The position numbers and the translations under genes were made by a program. A stretch of 8,432 bases of DNA from Inquilinus sp. (lineage in GTDB: Bacteria; Pseudomonadota; Alphaproteobacteria; DSM-16000; Inquilinaceae). Every line of letters begins with the position of its first letter. Position 1 is the first letter of the stretch. A model generated the notes under the pieces. It saw only the letters and a program-made list of their open reading frames with translations, searched no databases and was not told where the DNA came from. Shown piece by piece: positions 6,385 through 8,432 of this stretch. The stretch lies in NCBI GenBank assembly GCA_013003675.1, contig JABDIP010000180.1, forward strand, positions 1 through 8,432, written 5' to 3'.

Positions 6385-6392
6385 CCCTCCTT
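6385..6392 (-). promoter_or_regulatory. Very strong ribosome binding site AAGGAGGG ahead of a GTG start
   Basis: On the minus strand AAGGAGGG stands seven bases before the GTG at 6377. It is the closest match to the anti-Shine-Dalgarno sequence in the window and decides the cytochrome start. It implies higher translation of this second cytochrome than of the first, whose upstream sequence has only a weak match. Confidence 0.8.
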
Positions 6393-6419
6393 GCGGCGCG
6401 TTCTACGCGCGAGCGTGGA

Positions 6420-6797
6420 TCAGAAAACGCCGTTGGCGCGCTGCATCTCGCGCACATAGTGGATGACGAACCGGACCTGCTCGTCGGTGATTCCTTCCAC
6501 GGCCGGCATGTCGCCGAACGACCAGTGATGCTGTCGCGCGCCATCGCGGATCGCCCGCAAGAACGCTTCGTCGGAATGGTGGCCCGGATGATAGTAGCGG
6601 TGGAGCAACGGCGGCCCCTTGTCCGATCCCTGTGCATAGAAGCCGTGACATGATGCGCACTTGCCCATGAATAGCATCCCGCCTTGGCGCGCCTGGTCGG
6701 AAAACGCGGGCACGGTGACTTCCTCCGACCGGGTCGGAGCGGCGCCGAGGGCGATCGTCGCAGCGAACACCAGGGGTGCGATGAACCGCCTTTTCAT
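6420..6797 (-). CDS. Small periplasmic class I cytochrome c, His-rich
   Basis: This 125-residue exported monohaem cytochrome c has a cleavable signal peptide (basic MKRR, hydrophobic about 5-20, probable cleavage near residue 24). The haem site is CASCH at 47-51, followed by GFYAQGSDKGPPL. The axial Met is most likely Met97 in the GDMPAVEG turn, and the C-terminal helix is TDEQVRFVIHYVREMQ (about 104-119). Between haem and Met lie six His: 66, 70, 73, 74, 90 and 91, in HRYYHPGHHSDEAF and QHHWSFGDMP. I recognise this spacing as a recurring small cytochrome family, but not one with an established function. It is first in a likely unit with the second cytochrome (42 bp) and the antiporter. The upstream ribosome binding site is weak, and ATG 6797 is the only start that gives a clean signal peptide. 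Confidence 0.93.
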   Translation of the reverse strand: MKRRFIAPLVFAATIALGAAPTRSEEVTVPAFSDQARQGGMLFMGKCASCHGFYAQGSDKGPPLLHRYYHPGHHSDEAFLRAIRDGARQHHWSFGDMPAVEGITDEQVRFVIHYVREMQRANGVF

Positions 6798-7142
6798 CGA
6801 GATGCCTATCAGTGATCGTCGTCCAGAATGGCTACCCTAGCCCGAGGGCACCGCCACCGTGCGCCACGGCTACCAGCCAGGATAGCATGGGGCGTCCTTA
6901 CGCCGCATCCCGGCGCGCCCAACCACACGGCGCTGTTCGTCAGCCGCGCTCAGATCGTTTTCGGCACCATATTGATGGCGGCGCAAGAGCATTCGGCGAC
7001 GGACAGGACGCAACCATCGCAGAAATCGTCGTCGAGCACGAAACGCCCGTCGGGGGTCGAGCTTGACGACCGCCCGTCCATCAGGCCGGGATGGCAGGCG
7101 TTTCCAGTAGGCCGGCAGCCGGTCCGACCGTGGCTCTCAACC
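6798..7142. other. 345-bp stretch without a secure gene
   Basis: The part next to the cytochrome start should hold the promoter of the cytochrome/antiporter unit, but no good -35/-10 pair is visible. It contains a perfect CCGTG-CGC-CACGG inverted repeat at 6857-6869. It also has a direct repeat GGCTACC at 6830-6836 and 6868-6874. The half near the rquA-like gene includes a possible 43-residue ORF (6950-7081). No FNR-type TTGAT-N4-ATCAA site is present, and no U-tailed terminator follows the rquA-like gene. Confidence 0.5.
6950..7081 (-). CDS. Candidate 43-residue Cys-rich small protein
   Basis: ATG 7081 opens a 43-codon frame ending in TGA. Its second half reads DDDFCDGCVLSVAECSC, a C-x2-C-x7-C-x-C pattern that could bind a metal or form disulfides, with no signal peptide. 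Roughly 80% of codons end in G or C, as in the real genes nearby. Against it, no ribosome binding site is visible, and a random GC-rich stretch can give the same codon bias. The frame stays open upstream to 7297 inside the rquA-like gene, so the start is uncertain. I do not recognise a family. It lies on the same strand, 61 bp after the rquA-like stop, and could be co-transcribed. Confidence 0.28.
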   Translation of the reverse strand: MDGRSSSSTPDGRFVLDDDFCDGCVLSVAECSCAAINMVPKTI

Positions 7143-7907
7143 TCACGCCGGCCCGGACGGCACCGGGTCTGACGGTATCCGGCGCCTGGCCACGACCTTC
7201 TGATAGAGCCCGCCGAAATAAGTCTCCTTGCGCCAATCGAACCGATCCGCCGCCGGGGCAAAGCTCGAAATCTCGCGCCGCCACAGCGTTTTCGCAAAGG
7301 GTTCCAGCCAGTCGAAGACGATGCTCATGAGCCCTCTCAGCGGATGCAGGGATCGCGGCTTGTGATAGTCGACGAAGACCACGCTGCCGCCGGGAACGAC
7401 GGCCGACAGCAGACTGTCGATGACCGCGCGCTTGCGATCGTCGGGGAGTTCGTGCAGCAGGAAGAAGCAGCAGACGACGTCGTATGGTCCGCCGCCGGGC
7501 GCCGCCGCATCGGCCAGGCGGACGTGGGCATGGCCCACACCGTTCAGTTTCCGGCGGCAGTTGGCCACCTGGATGGGGGCGACATCGATGACGTCGAGCC
7601 GGCCGCGTGGGCCGACCAACGCGCCGAGGTCGTAAGACAGATCGCCGTAGACGCAGGCTGTCTGCAGCACCCGTTGCCCGGGGGGGATCTCGCTGAACGC
7701 CGCCCGCTTCAGGCGCCGGTAGTTGCCCCAGAGAATAGCCGATGTGATCCACGGACGGTCCAGCAGCCGCACGCTGATCGGCCACAGATACGCCCAGGCA
7801 TAGGTTTCCTGGAGGTACGCGGGCAATTCCGGCACCGCGGTGTCGGGTAGCTCAGGCGCCCCAGCGATCGACAGGGCCGGGTCCGCATCGACGGAAAAAT
7901 CTGTCAT
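7143..7907 (-). CDS. rquA: Rhodoquinone biosynthesis protein RquA (SAM-dependent, methyltransferase fold)
   Basis: The family replaces a methoxy group of ubiquinone with an amino group from S-adenosylmethionine, making rhodoquinone, a low-potential quinone used for anaerobic fumarate reduction. The 254-residue product has the family's characteristic N-terminal block (PAYLQETYAWAY about 29-40; ILWGN 58-62). In place of the normal glycine-rich SAM motif it has VLQTACVYGDLS (80-91). The second strand ends DVIDVAPIQVANCRRKL (105-121), followed by CCFFLLHELPDD (146-157), GGSVVFVDYHKPRSLHPL (163-180) and the C-terminal YFGGLYQKVV (240-249). These match RquA as I remember it, and not UbiE/UbiG, which have a standard GxGxG. 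ATG 7907 is chosen because the conserved part starts soon after; the longer frame to 8072 adds unlike sequence. The ribosome binding site is weak (GGCAGAG). It acts at the cytoplasmic face of the membrane. No rhodoquinone-specific reductase is in the window. Confidence 0.85.
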   Translation of the reverse strand: MTDFSVDADPALSIAGAPELPDTAVPELPAYLQETYAWAYLWPISVRLLDRPWITSAILWGNYRRLKRAAFSEIPPGQRVLQTACVYGDLSYDLGALVGPRGRLDVIDVAPIQVANCRRKLNGVGHAHVRLADAAAPGGGPYDVVCCFFLLHELPDDRKRAVIDSLLSAVVPGGSVVFVDYHKPRSLHPLRGLMSIVFDWLEPFAKTLWRREISSFAPAADRFDWRKETYFGGLYQKVVARRRIPSDPVPSGPA

Positions 7908-7965
7908 GTCGCACTCTGCCAGTTCACGGCGTCTTACGCCCGGCCCCGGATCGTGCCATCCATCA

Positions 7966-8000
7966 TGCGGTCGCAACTCCGCGGCGATGGCGCGACCGCA
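7966..8000. repeat. Inverted repeat with 9-bp arms upstream of rquA
   Basis: TGCGGTCGC at 7966-7974 and GCGACCGCA at 7992-8000 are perfect reverse complements separated by 17 bases. The site lies in the 109-bp gap between the membrane-protein stop and the rquA start. It could be a transcript hairpin between the two genes or an operator with widely spaced half-sites. There is no U-run, so an intrinsic terminator is not favoured. Confidence 0.5.
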
Positions 8001-8016
8001 ATCGGCGGGCGGTCCG

Positions 8017-8432
8017 TCAGCCCCGGGTCCGGCGACCCCAGAAGCCCAACACCAGAAGCACCACCGACGCACCGACCATGATCGCGAGGGTCAGGGACGG
8101 GACGTAGAACGTGGTGTAGGTCTCCCAACCGGCCATGCGCACGATTTCGCTGACCGCCGACGGGTTGCCGGACAAGGATCCGCCGAGCGTGCCGGTGATG
8201 GTGAGCACCGCCACGCCCACGGCTGAGAGGACGAGTGCGAGCCAGCGGTTGGCGCCGGCCCACAGCAGGTCTCCGAGTCGCCAGAAGAGCACGCAGAGGA
8301 CCGTCCAATACGCCAGCGTCCAGGTCGCCATCGCCATGTGGTTGCGGCCGAGGGGCGACGCCGTCAGCGCGCTGTAGGGCCAGACCAGCAGTCCGAGCCC
8401 GTAGGCCACGAAGCCGCCGACAAGGCCCACGA
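8017..8432 (-). CDS. Multi-pass membrane protein, uncharacterised, possibly incomplete at N-terminus
   Basis: The visible 137 residues have about four hydrophobic segments (about 1-18, 33-52, 63-86 and 107-131) and a basic C-terminal tail (WGRRTRG). Small polar turns include SPLGRNHMAM (His31, after the first segment) and TGTLGGSLSGNPSAV (about 79-93). The helix-end pattern and GGxL turn faintly recall DUF2231-type membrane proteins, but I am not confident of a family. The frame stays open to the window edge. A GTG at 8430 could be the start, but no upstream sequence is available to test it, so the N-terminus may be missing. It is followed by rquA on the same strand after 109 bp. No catalytic motif is visible. 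Confidence 0.8.
   Translation of the reverse strand, partial: VGLVGGFVAYGLGLLVWPYSALTASPLGRNHMAMATWTLAYWTVLCVLFWRLGDLLWAGANRWLALVLSAVGVAVLTITGTLGGSLSGNPSAVSEIVRMAGWETYTTFYVPSLTLAIMVGASVVLLVLGFWGRRTRG

Noticed and set aside
4461..6653. 730-codon open frame on the plus strand
   Set aside because: It lies antisense to the antiporter and both cytochromes, reads as Gln/Arg/Asp/His-rich low-complexity protein with no domain, and is what high-GC codon bias produces opposite real genes.
6812..7066. 84-codon plus-strand frame in the gap upstream of the cytochromes
   Set aside because: No ribosome binding site, no recognisable domain, and it overlaps the better-supported minus-strand candidate and the expected promoter region.
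7044..7078. Repeated CGCCCGTC at 7044-7051 and 7071-7078
   Set aside because: Eight-base GC-rich repeat inside a candidate reading frame; probably chance.

Overview
The window is GC-rich, densely coding and strongly biased to G or C at third codon positions. The proteins look alphaproteobacterial, most like the Rhodospirillales and relatives; this is an inference from protein style and from a probable rhodoquinone gene, not from a marker gene. There is no rRNA, tRNA, insertion sequence, CRISPR array or phage gene. Nine protein genes are well supported, and two of them run off the window edges. One further 43-residue ORF is only a candidate.

Region 1 (1-2752). A GMC-family flavin oxidoreductase on the minus strand (C-terminus outside the window) diverges from a TetR-type regulator. 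A peroxiredoxin-like thiol protein with a CxxC site follows on the plus strand. Perfect inverted repeats lie in front of the regulator and in front of the peroxiredoxin-like gene. The site at 2131-2144 is the best operator candidate there.

Region 2 (2753-4610). A strong GC hairpin separates the peroxiredoxin-like gene from a convergent 12-segment MFS transporter. The transporter diverges from a MarR-family regulator, and the 65-bp gap between them holds a perfect 12-bp palindrome. This is a classic local repressor and transporter pair. The MarR protein has an N-terminal CxC whose second Cys falls where OhrR-type peroxide sensors carry their reactive Cys.

Region 3 (4611-6797). Three minus-strand genes form a likely operon. 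In transcription order they are a small His-rich periplasmic cytochrome c, a second His/Met-rich cytochrome c with a GTG start and a very strong ribosome binding site, and a CPA2-type cation:proton antiporter. The gaps are 42 and 15 bp.

Region 4 (6798-8432). A 345-bp stretch without a secure gene holds a possible 43-residue Cys-rich ORF. Next comes a gene whose product I recognise as RquA, the SAM-using, methyltransferase-fold enzyme that makes rhodoquinone from ubiquinone. It is preceded by a 9-bp-armed inverted repeat and by a small multi-pass membrane protein that reaches the window edge.

Taken together, RquA and the two cytochromes suggest a respiratory chain that can adapt to low oxygen. 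The peroxiredoxin-like protein and two regulators with suggestively placed Cys residues hint at thiol or oxidant sensing. The functional links between regions are inference.
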